DNA from: an uncultured Clostridia bacterium
GTDB taxonomy: Bacteria > Bacillota > Clostridia > Christensenellales > Borkfalkiaceae
Reading direction: 5' to 3'
DNA length: 64,000 nucleotides
NCBI GenBank assembly: GCA_947626105.1
Contig: CANQQY010000001.1
Coordinates: forward strand, 146,013-210,012
The number at the start of each line of letters is the position of its first letter. Within the stretch, counting starts at the first letter, position 1. Both the position numbers and the translations under genes were made by a program. This document shows, piece after piece, positions 36,298 to 44,783 of the stretch. The notes beneath the pieces were generated by a model. The model ran no database searches, was not told the origin of the DNA, and was given only the letters and a program-made list of their open reading frames with translations.

Positions 36298-37508
36298 AGC
36301 GTCACCCCGTTCTTTTGAAGGAGAACTCTCGCGGTCTCCACGCTGTCCGTGCCTTCTTTGTTTTTGATGGGCGCGAATTCCTTCTCCCGCTCCACTTCGA
36401 AGGGCAAGCAGCTCCCCATGAGACGGATCATATCGAGAATGAGCGTCTCGAATTTATAGCCGTTCTCCTTTTCGGGCTTGACGAGCTCGCCCTTTTCATC
36501 GAGGTAAGGAATCTTTTTCTTGACGACGTGCACGGGGATCCTATCCTTTGCGATCTCCTCGAGTTTTCTTGCGGAGAGAAGATAATTGAGGATGACCCCG
36601 AAGGAGTAGGCAAGATTTCCGTCCGCGCCTCTTTGCTGCGCCATCTCTTCGGTGAGCTCATAATATTCGATGACGGACGGCTTTTGATCTTCGAGGCACA
36701 AAACGCCCACTCTCTCGTGCGGATCATTCTTTCTGACGACTTTCGCCCCGCTCATCATGCCGCTCATGATCGTCGCGCCCACGAACACGGGATCTGCGCT
36801 CCTCTGCAATACATTGTCGACGCCGTAGACGTTATACCATTCTACCGCGGGGAAATCCCGATCCGCGGCGGCGCGTTTCAAAGAGGAATACCAGCCGCCG
36901 TTGCCGTTGGGCGAAAGCGCAAGCGCGCCCTCGCCTTCGAGGAAAAGTTTCCCCGTAAGATCCACGCTCGGAGCCATTTCCTGCTCGAAAAAGCGGATAT
37001 ACTCCTCGGGATAGCCGAAATAGGCATGCTCCTTCAAAAATGCGCGGGTCGCGGCGTCGTTTTTGTCGCTCGTCATGATGAAGAGCGGGACCGCCGCCCC
37101 GCAGGACTTACAGACGGAGAGAAGATTTTTGATCTGCATTTCAAAGATGTACAGAGGATGGGAGACGCCGATATCGTACGCCCCCTTGGGAGCGTCCGAA
37201 CCCAGCCGCGTGCCCTGTCCGCCCGCGAGGAGCACACAGGCGACCTTGCTAGCGCGGATCGCCTCCGCGCCGATCTGAAAGTATTCCTCCCGCTTTGATT
37301 CGATCTCTTTGAGGGAAAGACCTGCGATGGGCTCGACCTTCCCCTTTCCGCTCAAATCCTCGGGGTGTTTCCAAAGATCCACCGTATCCCAGTCGATATT
37401 TTCGATCTCCGTGATGAATTTCCGCTGGGCGTCGATGGGTAGCGTATCGAACCCGCGCAGAATGTGCGTCTGCCCCCGCTCGGAGAGCAAACTGTTGAGT
37501 TCTTTCAT
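36294..37508 (-). CDS. UDP-sugar pyrophosphorylase, UDPGP (eukaryotic-like) family
   Basis: This 404-aa protein carries the nucleotidyltransferase signature LLAGGQGTRLGSDAPKGAYD. It also has FIMTSDKN, NGNGGWYSSLK and YNVYGVDNVL. These are typical of the UDPGP family that includes UDP-GlcNAc/UDP-GalNAc and UDP-sugar pyrophosphorylases. The family makes UDP-sugars from UTP and sugar 1-phosphate. The bacterial GalU family is unrelated in sequence. Start ATG 37508 is fixed by AAGGAG seven bases upstream and follows the alpha-galactosidase stop with a one-base gap. A role in charging galactose- or hexosamine-1-phosphate released by the neighbouring enzymes is inference. Confidence 0.88.
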   Translation of the reverse strand: MKELNSLLSERGQTHILRGFDTLPIDAQRKFITEIENIDWDTVDLWKHPEDLSGKGKVEPIAGLSLKEIESKREEYFQIGAEAIRASKVACVLLAGGQGTRLGSDAPKGAYDIGVSHPLYIFEMQIKNLLSVCKSCGAAVPLFIMTSDKNDAATRAFLKEHAYFGYPEEYIRFFEQEMAPSVDLTGKLFLEGEGALALSPNGNGGWYSSLKRAAADRDFPAVEWYNVYGVDNVLQRSADPVFVGATIMSGMMSGAKVVRKNDPHERVGVLCLEDQKPSVIEYYELTEEMAQQRGADGNLAYSFGVILNYLLSARKLEEIAKDRIPVHVVKKKIPYLDEKGELVKPEKENGYKFETLILDMIRLMGSCLPFEVEREKEFAPIKNKEGTDSVETARVLLQKNGVTL

Positions 37509-37509
37509 G

Positions 37510-39567
37510 TCAATTCTCCTTTTGAAGCAGGAAGGCGCCCGCATGGAATTTTTCTCCATGGATCTCAAGCGCGTCCCCCGCCGTAAATTCGAGGTCGGTA
37601 TACTGCTTTGTGAGCGTATACCCCTTTATGTCGAGCCTGACAACGCTTTCGTCGTCGAGGAAATGCACGATCACGAGCTTTTTTCCGTTCCATTCCTTGA
37701 TGTAGACCTGCCGCCCCTTGGGATCGCGGTAGTATTCGACGGAATTGTCGATGAGAAGGATGTCGCCCCGACGCACGATCTCCTTGACGGCTTCGTAAAA
37801 ATCAAGCCCCCTTTGGATGAGCGCGATTTTGCCCTCGGAGAGATCCAAAATGTCTCCCGAAAGGCAGATCCTGCCCATCATGGCGGCGCAAAGGGAATAA
37901 ATTGTGCGCGCGTCGGGCTCATTTTCCCTTAAAACCGCCCAGATCTGAGACTGTCGGGCGGGGATCACGCGGGAAACGTTCGCCGCAACGAGGGGGATCT
38001 CCGGGCATTCGTGTGCGTCCGAAAAGGAGCACATAGAGACCAGATTCATGCGCTTGGGCTCGATACGGCTCCCGCCCGAGGAGCAATTCTCGATGACAAG
38101 GCCGGGGATCCCGTCCTTGAGCTTTGTGAGCCATTCGAGGCTCGCTTCCGTCACCTGCCTGCCGCCCTCGCCGAGTGCGGCGCCGTCCTCGCTGTCGCAA
38201 CCGACGCCGATATTGTCGTTATAGTCAATTTTAATATAGCCGAACCCGTTCTCTTTGAGCTGCCGCAAGAGTTTTTCTTGCAGGAAGGACTCCGCCTCTT
38301 CCGTCCTCAAATCGAGGAACCGCCTGTTCTTGCTCGTGAGAAGGTATCCGTCCCGATGCAGGAGCATTTCTTCCCTTTGGAAGGTCTCGCTGTCCCTGCC
38401 TGCGACCTCGAACTCATACCAAACGCCCGCCTTCATGCCGCGCTCCGCCGCCTTCTTTGAAATCACAGAAAGATCGGGAAAGATCGTGCGGTTGATGTTC
38501 CAGTCGCCGATGGCGTTGCACCCCCCCTTATCCTCGGGTTTATACCAGCCGCTGTCGATGACGAAATATTTGATCTGCGGGAAGGGCGCAAGCGCGTCGA
38601 TCATACGGAGCATAAGTTCCTCGGTGGGATTCCCCCACGTCGCGCAGTACTCATTATACATGACGGGCATCTCTTCCTCGCTTTGGGGAACGCGAAGGAT
38701 CCTGTCCTGCTCGTGCACGAGCGCATTGCAGACGGCATCGAGATCCTTCTGCACCGTGAAAAAGGCCTTGTCCGTCGTAAAGCTCTCGCCGGGGAGAATA
38801 TCTTTGCGCCAATGCGCCCATTCGAAGTCCCCGAGCCCGCCCGAGAGCGCGCACGTCTCCTTTTCCTCATAGAGTTCGATCTGCCACGAATAGGGTGCTT
38901 CGATCTGCACACCGAGGCAGAACACCCCGTCCCCGACCGCGGCGAAGGGATAATAGCCTCGGTTTGGCATGGAGCCAACTTGTCCGAATTTTTCGACCTT
39001 CACGCCGTACCGCGCCCAACTCATATCGAAGCCGAGAGAGGAGAAGGATTCCGCTTTCAGCCTGCATTCACGCGACCACGCGCTCGTCATGCGGTAGAAG
39101 GACAGCTCCATCGTGTTTTTACAGCCGCCCGCGACCGAGGAGATGCCGCTCAAAGAGAAGCTCGAAAGCAATTCGAGCGTGCGCACCATGTCCGAATTGT
39201 TGGTATAGCGGACATGGGTAGTGAAAACGCCCGTTTCGGAACAATACTCCAAGACATGGGTATAGGTATTTCCGTTCCCGTCCGAAAGAACCGTCGTGAC
39301 GGCGTCCCCTTCCCGCGTTTGGCGCTCGACATGCAAAAGGGTGGAAGTTCTGTTCCGCATGGTGACGCCGAGCGTATAGTCGATGAGCGCTTCGTCCCCC
39401 GTGAAAGATACCTGCACCAAACTGTCGCAACAGAGCTTTTCGGGCTCGATCTCCGCGTCCTTCGGATAGACGGCAAGCCCGACGACCGTCCTGCTCTCAT
39501 GCCCCTCGACGGGAGTTTCCACATAGTATACGGCGGTGTCGCCGAAGATATATTTTTTCAAAAACAT
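37510..39567 (-). CDS. Alpha-galactosidase, glycoside hydrolase family 36-like
   Basis: The 685-aa protein has an N-terminal beta-sandwich domain, a TIM-barrel catalytic domain from about residue 300 and a C-terminal beta domain. The nucleophile is Asp448 in GYIKIDYN, and the likely acid/base is Asp517 in FSDAHE, after the family motif IENCSSGGSRIE. No signal peptide is present, so it acts in the cytosol on imported oligosaccharides such as raffinose-type sugars or galactomannan fragments. A GAGG ribosome-binding site precedes ATG 39567. It sits between araA and the pyrophosphorylase gene, in the same direction. Confidence 0.9.
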   Translation of the reverse strand: MFLKKYIFGDTAVYYVETPVEGHESRTVVGLAVYPKDAEIEPEKLCCDSLVQVSFTGDEALIDYTLGVTMRNRTSTLLHVERQTREGDAVTTVLSDGNGNTYTHVLEYCSETGVFTTHVRYTNNSDMVRTLELLSSFSLSGISSVAGGCKNTMELSFYRMTSAWSRECRLKAESFSSLGFDMSWARYGVKVEKFGQVGSMPNRGYYPFAAVGDGVFCLGVQIEAPYSWQIELYEEKETCALSGGLGDFEWAHWRKDILPGESFTTDKAFFTVQKDLDAVCNALVHEQDRILRVPQSEEEMPVMYNEYCATWGNPTEELMLRMIDALAPFPQIKYFVIDSGWYKPEDKGGCNAIGDWNINRTIFPDLSVISKKAAERGMKAGVWYEFEVAGRDSETFQREEMLLHRDGYLLTSKNRRFLDLRTEEAESFLQEKLLRQLKENGFGYIKIDYNDNIGVGCDSEDGAALGEGGRQVTEASLEWLTKLKDGIPGLVIENCSSGGSRIEPKRMNLVSMCSFSDAHECPEIPLVAANVSRVIPARQSQIWAVLRENEPDARTIYSLCAAMMGRICLSGDILDLSEGKIALIQRGLDFYEAVKEIVRRGDILLIDNSVEYYRDPKGRQVYIKEWNGKKLVIVHFLDDESVVRLDIKGYTLTKQYTDLEFTAGDALEIHGEKFHAGAFLLQKEN

Positions 39568-39589
39568 GGTTCCTCACCCCCTTCCGCCC

Positions 39590-39725
39590 CTTGCGGGGCA
39601 CCTTCCCCCTCCCCCAAGGAGGGGGAAGGCAAGATTTGTCCGCCCGCGCCTCCCCCTCCCCCAAGAAGAGGAGAGACAAGCGCGTCATTACAATAGGGGC
39701 GGCGAAAACCGCCGCCCCCCTATTT
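39590..39725. repeat. Palindromic repeats and hairpin after araA
   Basis: A 12-bp stem CCTTCCCCCTCC/GGAGGGGGAAGG lies near 39604-39632. A 9-bp stem GGGGCGGCG/CGCCGCCCC (39696-39718) sits directly beyond the araA stop. The latter may be a weak terminator or attenuator. The downstream T content on the minus strand is poor, so read-through into the alpha-galactosidase gene is likely. Confidence 0.55.
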
Positions 39726-39730
39726 TTCGG

Positions 39731-41191
39731 TCATCTTCTCGTTTTCCAAACGGCGTCCGACCACATCAATTTTTCCTTGAAAGACTCAATTTTCGTGTTT
39801 TCGTCGATGAGAACGACTTCCACACCCCACATGTTGCCGAGATCGACCATCTGCTGTGCCGTGACGACGGAAGAAACGACGGTATGATGCGCGCCGCCCG
39901 CGTAGATCCACGCCGCAACGCCGTCTTTGAAATTGGGCTGATATCTCCACATCAGTCCGCCGACGGGAAGGTTGGGCATCGGATGGGGATATTTCACAAG
40001 GGAGATCTTTTGGACGATGAGGCGCATTCTGTCGCCCATGTCGATCATGGAGACGGCGACAGCTTCCGGCGCTTCGATCCCCTCGAACACAAGGCGGGCG
40101 GGATCGCTCTTTCCGCCGATCCCGAGCGGATGCACCTGAATTTCGGGCTTCGTGGAAGCGAACTGGGGGGAGACTTCGAGCATATGCGCGCCGAGGCAGA
40201 GCCCGTCTTTGAGGTCGTAGGTATAATCCTCCATGAGGCCTGTGCCCTTCTGCCCCGCCATATACTGCATGGTCGCCCCGAGCGCTGCGATCTTCCAGTC
40301 GCCCTCTGCGCCGAACCCGTAGCCCTTGGATTGCAGATCCTGAATGGCAAGCCCGGGGAGCTGGTTCATATCGTGGAGCGCGCCGAAGTGGTCGACAATG
40401 CCGATGTAGCCGCCCTTTTCCTTGCAGAGCTTTTCGATCGCGATCTCGTATTTCGCCTGTTCACGGACGACTTCGATCCGCTTCGTCCCCATCGTGTACT
40501 TCTTCGCATACTCCGCCATAAGCGCGTCGACTTCTTCTTCCGTTACCTCGTTGATATAGTCCACGAGATCGCCGACGGGATAATAATCGACCTGCCAGCC
40601 GAGATTGATATGGGCGTCGATCTTGTCGCCCTCGGTGACGGCGACGTCGCGCATATTATCTGAAAAACGGGCGACTTTCACGGTCTTGGAGAAGGCATAG
40701 CCCGCCGCAACGACGCACCACGACGCAAGCTCTTTGAGGGCTTCCTCGTCCTTATAATAGCCGACGATGACCTTGTTGTCCATGCGGAGCCTCGAGACGA
40801 TATAGCCGAACTCCCTGTCGCCGTGGGCGGCTTGGTTTTCGTTCATGAAGTCCATATCAATGCTGTCGTAAGGCAGTTTCTCGTTATATTGCGTCGCGAA
40901 GTGGCACATGGGCTTTTGCAACATTTTAAGCCCCTTGATCCACATCTTCGCGGGCGAGAAGGTATGGCACCATGTGATGATACCGATACAGTCGGGATCG
41001 TTGTTGACTTTCCTTACCGCCTCGACGACTTCATCCGAGCTCTTGCAGGTGGTGAGATACTTCACCGTGACCGGCACATGCCCGTTGACATAGTTTGCCA
41101 TTTCCTCGGAGTGCTGTGCGACATGCGCGAGCACATCGTCGCCGTACAGCGTCTGCGACCCTGTGAGCCAATAAACAATTTTTTCTTTCAT
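39731..41191 (-). CDS. araA: L-arabinose isomerase
   Basis: AraA converts L-arabinose to L-ribulose, the first step toward D-xylulose 5-phosphate. The product is 486 aa, close to the usual 470-500. Typical segments are VYWLTGSQTLYG near the N-terminus, ITWCHTFSPAKMWI, FATQYNEKLPYDSIDMDFMN, FGAEGDWKIAAL and MEDYTYDL with Glu residues of the metal site. The start at 41191 (MKEKIVYW) has an AGGGG site upstream; the frame is open further upstream without support. araD and the kinase gene lie upstream on the same strand, separated by a 646-bp gap full of repeats. Confidence 0.97.
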   Translation of the reverse strand: MKEKIVYWLTGSQTLYGDDVLAHVAQHSEEMANYVNGHVPVTVKYLTTCKSSDEVVEAVRKVNNDPDCIGIITWCHTFSPAKMWIKGLKMLQKPMCHFATQYNEKLPYDSIDMDFMNENQAAHGDREFGYIVSRLRMDNKVIVGYYKDEEALKELASWCVVAAGYAFSKTVKVARFSDNMRDVAVTEGDKIDAHINLGWQVDYYPVGDLVDYINEVTEEEVDALMAEYAKKYTMGTKRIEVVREQAKYEIAIEKLCKEKGGYIGIVDHFGALHDMNQLPGLAIQDLQSKGYGFGAEGDWKIAALGATMQYMAGQKGTGLMEDYTYDLKDGLCLGAHMLEVSPQFASTKPEIQVHPLGIGGKSDPARLVFEGIEAPEAVAVSMIDMGDRMRLIVQKISLVKYPHPMPNLPVGGLMWRYQPNFKDGVAAWIYAGGAHHTVVSSVVTAQQMVDLGNMWGVEVVLIDENTKIESFKEKLMWSDAVWKTRR

Positions 41192-41261
41192 TTTATCATA
41201 CCCCTTTATGGATTTTTGATAGATTAATATAGGTTTTGACGGCACCATGCCCGTAATCCTA

Positions 41262-41533
41262 CCCTCGGCGCCCTACTTTTGCGTCATTTGAGGGAGCGTC
41301 CCCTCGAGGGGGAGCTGTCGCGCGCCCTTGCGCGACTGAGGGGGTGTCGTTCTAATCACGTCATGTTGAGCTCCGTCGAAACATCACCTTATTATACTGC
41401 GGTGACCCTTCGGCAAGCTCAGGGTGACATAATCAGGAATCGTTGCCCACCCCCTACCCCCTCCTCGGGAGGGGGCAAGACCTGCCCCCTTTGAAGGGGG
41501 CGGGTGGCGCGCAAAGCGCGTCAGGTGGGGGTT
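41262..41533. repeat. Cluster of interspersed repeats between araD and araA
   Basis: In order: the GGGGAGCTGTCGCGC...GCGCGACTGAGGGG stem-loop (41299-41345), a fold-back element (41357-41431, arms around TTATTATACTGC) and the CCCCCTTT...GGGTGGCGCG...GGTGGGGG element in reverse orientation (41480-41533). The same order of units recurs in the 8.2-8.4 and 44.3-44.6 kb clusters, in part inverted. Confidence 0.75.
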
Positions 41534-41534
41534 C

Positions 41535-41837
41535 ATTCCAAATCACGGCGCGTGGCAGGGTCTCCCTGCCTAAGCGATTTGGGCGGCAGGGACCGCCGCA
41601 AAGCACGTCGCGCTGCCAGCACTCCTGTCGCGGCGCAGCTCACAGTGCACCGCACTGTTGAGCAGAATTGCGCCGCTCCACTCAATTTGTCGAACCCCTT
41701 CGACTTCATGTCGTGCAAGGCAAAACAGGGACGGGCGAATTGAAATTACAAGGCACGCACACTAACCCCTCGTTGAATTTGTTTTTGAGCATGCGCCCCA
41801 AGGCGCAGACGAAAAAAGAAATTCAACGAAATAAGCC
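41535..41837. repeat. Large structured repeat family, copy A (3' of araD)
   Basis: About 300 bp ending at the araD stop codon. Positions 41578-41687 match 46869-46978 (copy B) at all but about two of 110 positions. The shared core folds into a long hairpin: GCGGCGCA/TGCGCCGC enclosing GCTCA-CAGTGC/GCACTG-TTGAGC. Side stems are GGCAGGG/CCCTGCC, GTCGAA/TTCGAC and GCGCC/GGCGC. Spurious ORFs run through it in both copies. Confidence 0.75.
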
Positions 41838-42533
41838 TTACTTTTGTCCATAATACGCATTCTTTCCGTGCTTGCGCTGATAGTGCTTTTCCATCATGAA
41901 CTGATCCGCGCGGACGACGGTGGGATTGAGTTGTTCGGTAAGATACGCCATTTTGGCGACTTCCTCGATGACCGTGGCGTTATAAACGGATCCCCCTGCG
42001 TCCTTGCCGAACGCAAACACGCCGTGGCTCTTGATGAGCACGCCGGGAACTTCCAACGGGTTGAGACCGTCCTCATGGAACTTTTCGATGATCGCAAGTC
42101 CCGTATTTTTCTCGTAATCCCCCTCGATCTCTTCCTTGGTGAGCGAGCGCGCGCAGGGAATGTCGCCGTAAAAATAATCCGCATGCGTGGTGCCGTAGAA
42201 GGGAATGGAACGTCCCGCCTGCGCCCAAGATGTTGCAAACGTGGAGTGGGTATGCGTGACCCCGCCGATCTTCGGGAACGCCTTATAAAATTCGACGTGC
42301 GTCGGTGTATCCGACGAGGGGCGAAGTTTTCCCTCTACCACCTTGCCGTCGAGATCGACGACGACCATGTCCTCCGCCTTCATCCCATCGTAGCTTACTC
42401 CCGAGGGTTTGATGACGATAAGGCCCGATTTTCTGTCGATTTCAGACACATTGCCCCATGTGTAGAGCACAAGATGATTCTTTACGAGTTCGAGATTGGC
42501 TTCCAAAACCTTTTGTTTTAATTCTTCTAACAT
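41838..42533 (-). CDS. araD: L-ribulose-5-phosphate 4-epimerase
   Basis: AraD (231 aa) converts L-ribulose 5-phosphate to D-xylulose 5-phosphate by retro-aldol chemistry with a zinc ion. Class II aldolase-fold motifs are clear: [21 protein letters not shown], then zinc ligands in [12 protein letters not shown] and the later [11 protein letters not shown]. The C-terminal YYGQK is typical. A good AAAGGAG ribosome-binding site precedes the start at 42533. It lies 12 bases after the kinase gene, so the two are co-transcribed. Confidence 0.97.
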   Translation of the reverse strand: MLEELKQKVLEANLELVKNHLVLYTWGNVSEIDRKSGLIVIKPSGVSYDGMKAEDMVVVDLDGKVVEGKLRPSSDTPTHVEFYKAFPKIGGVTHTHSTFATSWAQAGRSIPFYGTTHADYFYGDIPCARSLTKEEIEGDYEKNTGLAIIEKFHEDGLNPLEVPGVLIKSHGVFAFGKDAGGSVYNATVIEEVAKMAYLTEQLNPTVVRADQFMMEKHYQRKHGKNAYYGQK

Positions 42534-42545
42534 GATGATGCTCCT

Positions 42546-44135
42546 TTATTTCAAGCTATGTACCGCTTCGCGTACGATCGGAAGGCCCTCGACATACCGC
42601 TTTGCAAACGCCTCGAACCCCGCAACGTCCGCGGGATCGGGCGCGAGCGTCGCGCCTTCCTGCCCCTTGAAAACCTCATTTTCGAGATAATCTTCGAGGC
42701 TTTCGCCTTCCGCCCTGCGGATCATATAATTTGCGAGGATCGCCATGCCCCATGCGCCGCCTTCGCCCGCCGTTTTCATGACGGTGACGGGCGCATTGAT
42801 GGCGGCGGCAAGATAGCTCTGCCCGACGCGTTCCGTCTTGAAGAGCCCGCCGTGTCCCGTGATCCTGTCGAGCTTCACGCCCTCCTCTTTGAGCATGATG
42901 TCGCAGCCGACTTTGAGCGCCCCGAATGCCGAATAGAGATGGCAGCGCATAAAATTCGCAAGGGTGAAATTGCTGTCCGCCTGCCTTACGAAGAGCGGCC
43001 GCCCGTGCTCCACGTTCGTGACATGCTCGTTGGAGACGTAATTATAGGATAGAAGTCCCCCGCAGTCCTTGTCTCCCTCTTCGGAGGCGAAATAGAGCGT
43101 ATCGTACAGCTTCCACTTGGGAAGATCGACGCCGAGAAGAGAGGCAAACTCGCCGAATACGCCGACCCATGCGTTGAGGTCGGACGTACAGTTGTTGCAG
43201 TGTACCATGCCCACGAGGTCGCCGACGGGCGTCGTCACGAGGTCGATCTCGGGATAGGGCTTCGAAAGCTCCTTTTCGAGGACGATCATCGCGAACACGG
43301 AAGTGCCCGCGGAGACGTTGCCCGTGCGCTTCTTGACGGAATTTGTTGCTACCATGCCCGTACCCGCGTCGCCTTCGGGCGGGCAAAGCGGGATCCCCGC
43401 TTTGAGATTTCCCGTAGGATCGAGGATCTTGGCGCCCTCTTCCGTGAGCCGTCCCGCATCCTCGCCCGCAAGCAGGATCTCGGGCAGGATATCTTCTACC
43501 TTGAAGGGCACTTTGCCATGAATGAGTTCGTTGAACTGACCGAGCATGCGGCGATTATATTGCTTTGTGGCGGGATCGACGGGGAACATGCCGCTCGCTT
43601 CACCGACGCCGATGACTTTTTTGCCCGTGAGGAGCCAATGGACGTACCCCTCGAGCGTCGTCTGATACACGATATCCTTGACGTGGGGTTCCCCGTCGAG
43701 GATCGCCTGATAGAGATGCGCGACCGACCAGCGCGCGGGGATATGATATCCGAAGAGCTCCGTAAGGCGCTCCCCCGCATATGCCGCCGTATTGTTCCGC
43801 CACGTACGGAAGGGCACGAGCAGATTGTTCTCTTTATCAAAGACCATATAGCCGTGCATCATGGCGGAAATGCCGATGGCGCCGACGGTTGTGAGCGTCA
43901 CATGATATTTTTCTTTGACGTCCGCCGCAAGGGAAGCATAGCAGTGTTGAAGCCCGCCGACGATATCCTCGATCGTATACGACCAAATATGCCCGATGTG
44001 ACGGTTCTCCCATTCGTGACTGCCCGAAGCGAGCGGCTTATTTTGTTCGTCCACGAGCACCGCCTTGATGCGCGTAGAGCCGAATTCGATGCCGAGCGCG
44101 GTCCTCCCGAGCTCGATACATTTTGCAATTTCCAT
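42546..44135 (-). CDS. FGGY-family carbohydrate kinase, probable L-ribulokinase
   Basis: The 529-aa FGGY kinase has the N-terminal phosphate loop [56 protein letters not shown] and the C-terminal [11 protein letters not shown] and [12 protein letters not shown]. Its substrate is inferred from context. Placed directly before araD and araA, it most probably phosphorylates L-ribulose, although it is not a close match to the classical AraB sequence. Start ATG 44135 is chosen because AGGGGGG lies at the right distance. An ATG at 44150 in frame would overlap that site. A sigma-A promoter lies just upstream. Confidence 0.88.
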   Translation of the reverse strand: MEIAKCIELGRTALGIEFGSTRIKAVLVDEQNKPLASGSHEWENRHIGHIWSYTIEDIVGGLQHCYASLAADVKEKYHVTLTTVGAIGISAMMHGYMVFDKENNLLVPFRTWRNNTAAYAGERLTELFGYHIPARWSVAHLYQAILDGEPHVKDIVYQTTLEGYVHWLLTGKKVIGVGEASGMFPVDPATKQYNRRMLGQFNELIHGKVPFKVEDILPEILLAGEDAGRLTEEGAKILDPTGNLKAGIPLCPPEGDAGTGMVATNSVKKRTGNVSAGTSVFAMIVLEKELSKPYPEIDLVTTPVGDLVGMVHCNNCTSDLNAWVGVFGEFASLLGVDLPKWKLYDTLYFASEEGDKDCGGLLSYNYVSNEHVTNVEHGRPLFVRQADSNFTLANFMRCHLYSAFGALKVGCDIMLKEEGVKLDRITGHGGLFKTERVGQSYLAAAINAPVTVMKTAGEGGAWGMAILANYMIRRAEGESLEDYLENEVFKGQEGATLAPDPADVAGFEAFAKRYVEGLPIVREAVHSLK

Positions 44136-44175
44136 TCCTTCCCCCCTCATGATTTTTTGATGACCGTACATTTGT

Positions 44176-44204
44176 ATTATAAGAGAAAACCCGCCAAATA
44201 TCAA
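44176..44204 (-). promoter_or_regulatory. Sigma-A promoter of the arabinose/galactoside operon
   Basis: TTGATA (44199-44204), 17 bp, TATAAT (44176-44181). It is positioned about 40 bp before the kinase start. No catabolite-response or AraR-like palindrome was recognised with confidence. Confidence 0.85.
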
Positions 44205-44244
44205 GAGTTCGGCGGAAAATTTTTTCGGAATTTTTCTCTTTACT

Positions 44245-44725
44245 GCCCCTTTTAGGGGAAAAGGCAAACGCCCCGCTCGATGCCCCGCGTCATTCTGAGC
44301 GTAGGAACGTAGTCCGCTCCTCGGCTCCCCCTTCGAGGGGGAGCTGTCGCGCGCCCTTGCGCGACTGAGGGGGTGTCCATTCTTATAACGTCACCCTGAG
44401 CCGCCGCTGCCTTTGCGGCGTGTCGAAGGGTCACCGCATTATAATAAGGTGTTGCTTCGACTACACTACTTCGCGGCAGTGCCGCTCGTGCCGCGCTTAG
44501 TGCAATAGAATGCGCGCGGGACAGCATGACGTATTTTGGAATGAACCCCCACCTGACGCGCCAAGGGCGGCGCGCCACCCGCCCCCTTGGAAAGGGGGCA
44601 GGTCATTGCCCACCCCCCTACCCTCCTCGGGAGGGGGCATGTCTTGAACTTCGTTCTTCGGAATCCTTCGGGAATTGCTCATCGGACTGCGTAAAGCTCA
44701 CTGTCTCAGGATGACACGGGTAACC
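44245..44725. repeat. Cluster of interspersed repeats between the kinase and lipoprotein genes
   Basis: It contains the GGGGAGCTGTCGCGC...GCGCGACTGAGGGG stem-loop (about 44325-44374) and an enlarged fold-back with secondary insertions in both arms (44385-44533). It also contains the CCCCCACCTGACGCG...CCGCCCCC element (44543-44603), and further diverged GTCATCCTGAG-type repeat sequence to 44725. There is no credible gene in this roughly 650-bp gap. Confidence 0.75.
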
Positions 44726-44742
44726 CCCATTCTTTCACAAAA

Positions 44743-44770
44743 CAAAAAATCCCTCCGCGGAGGAGGGACT
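44743..44770 (-). terminator. Terminator of the BspA-type lipoprotein gene
   Basis: The stem TCCCTCC/GGAGGGA (44750-44756 with 44762-44768) is followed on the minus strand by TTTTTTG, about 14 bp after the stop codon. Confidence 0.85.
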
Positions 44771-44783
44771 TTCCCGATTTTAT

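Noticed and set aside
41533..41718. ORFs in the large repeats with the shared product AAQFCSTVRCTVSCAATG (also 46689-46976)
   Set aside because: The similarity is explained by near-identical DNA in a structured non-coding repeat. There is no ribosome-binding site, and the reading frame is disrupted outside the core.
44252..44578. ORF beginning MARRPWRVRWG, also seen upstream of secA
   Set aside because: Same translated repeat element at two sites, not a protein family.
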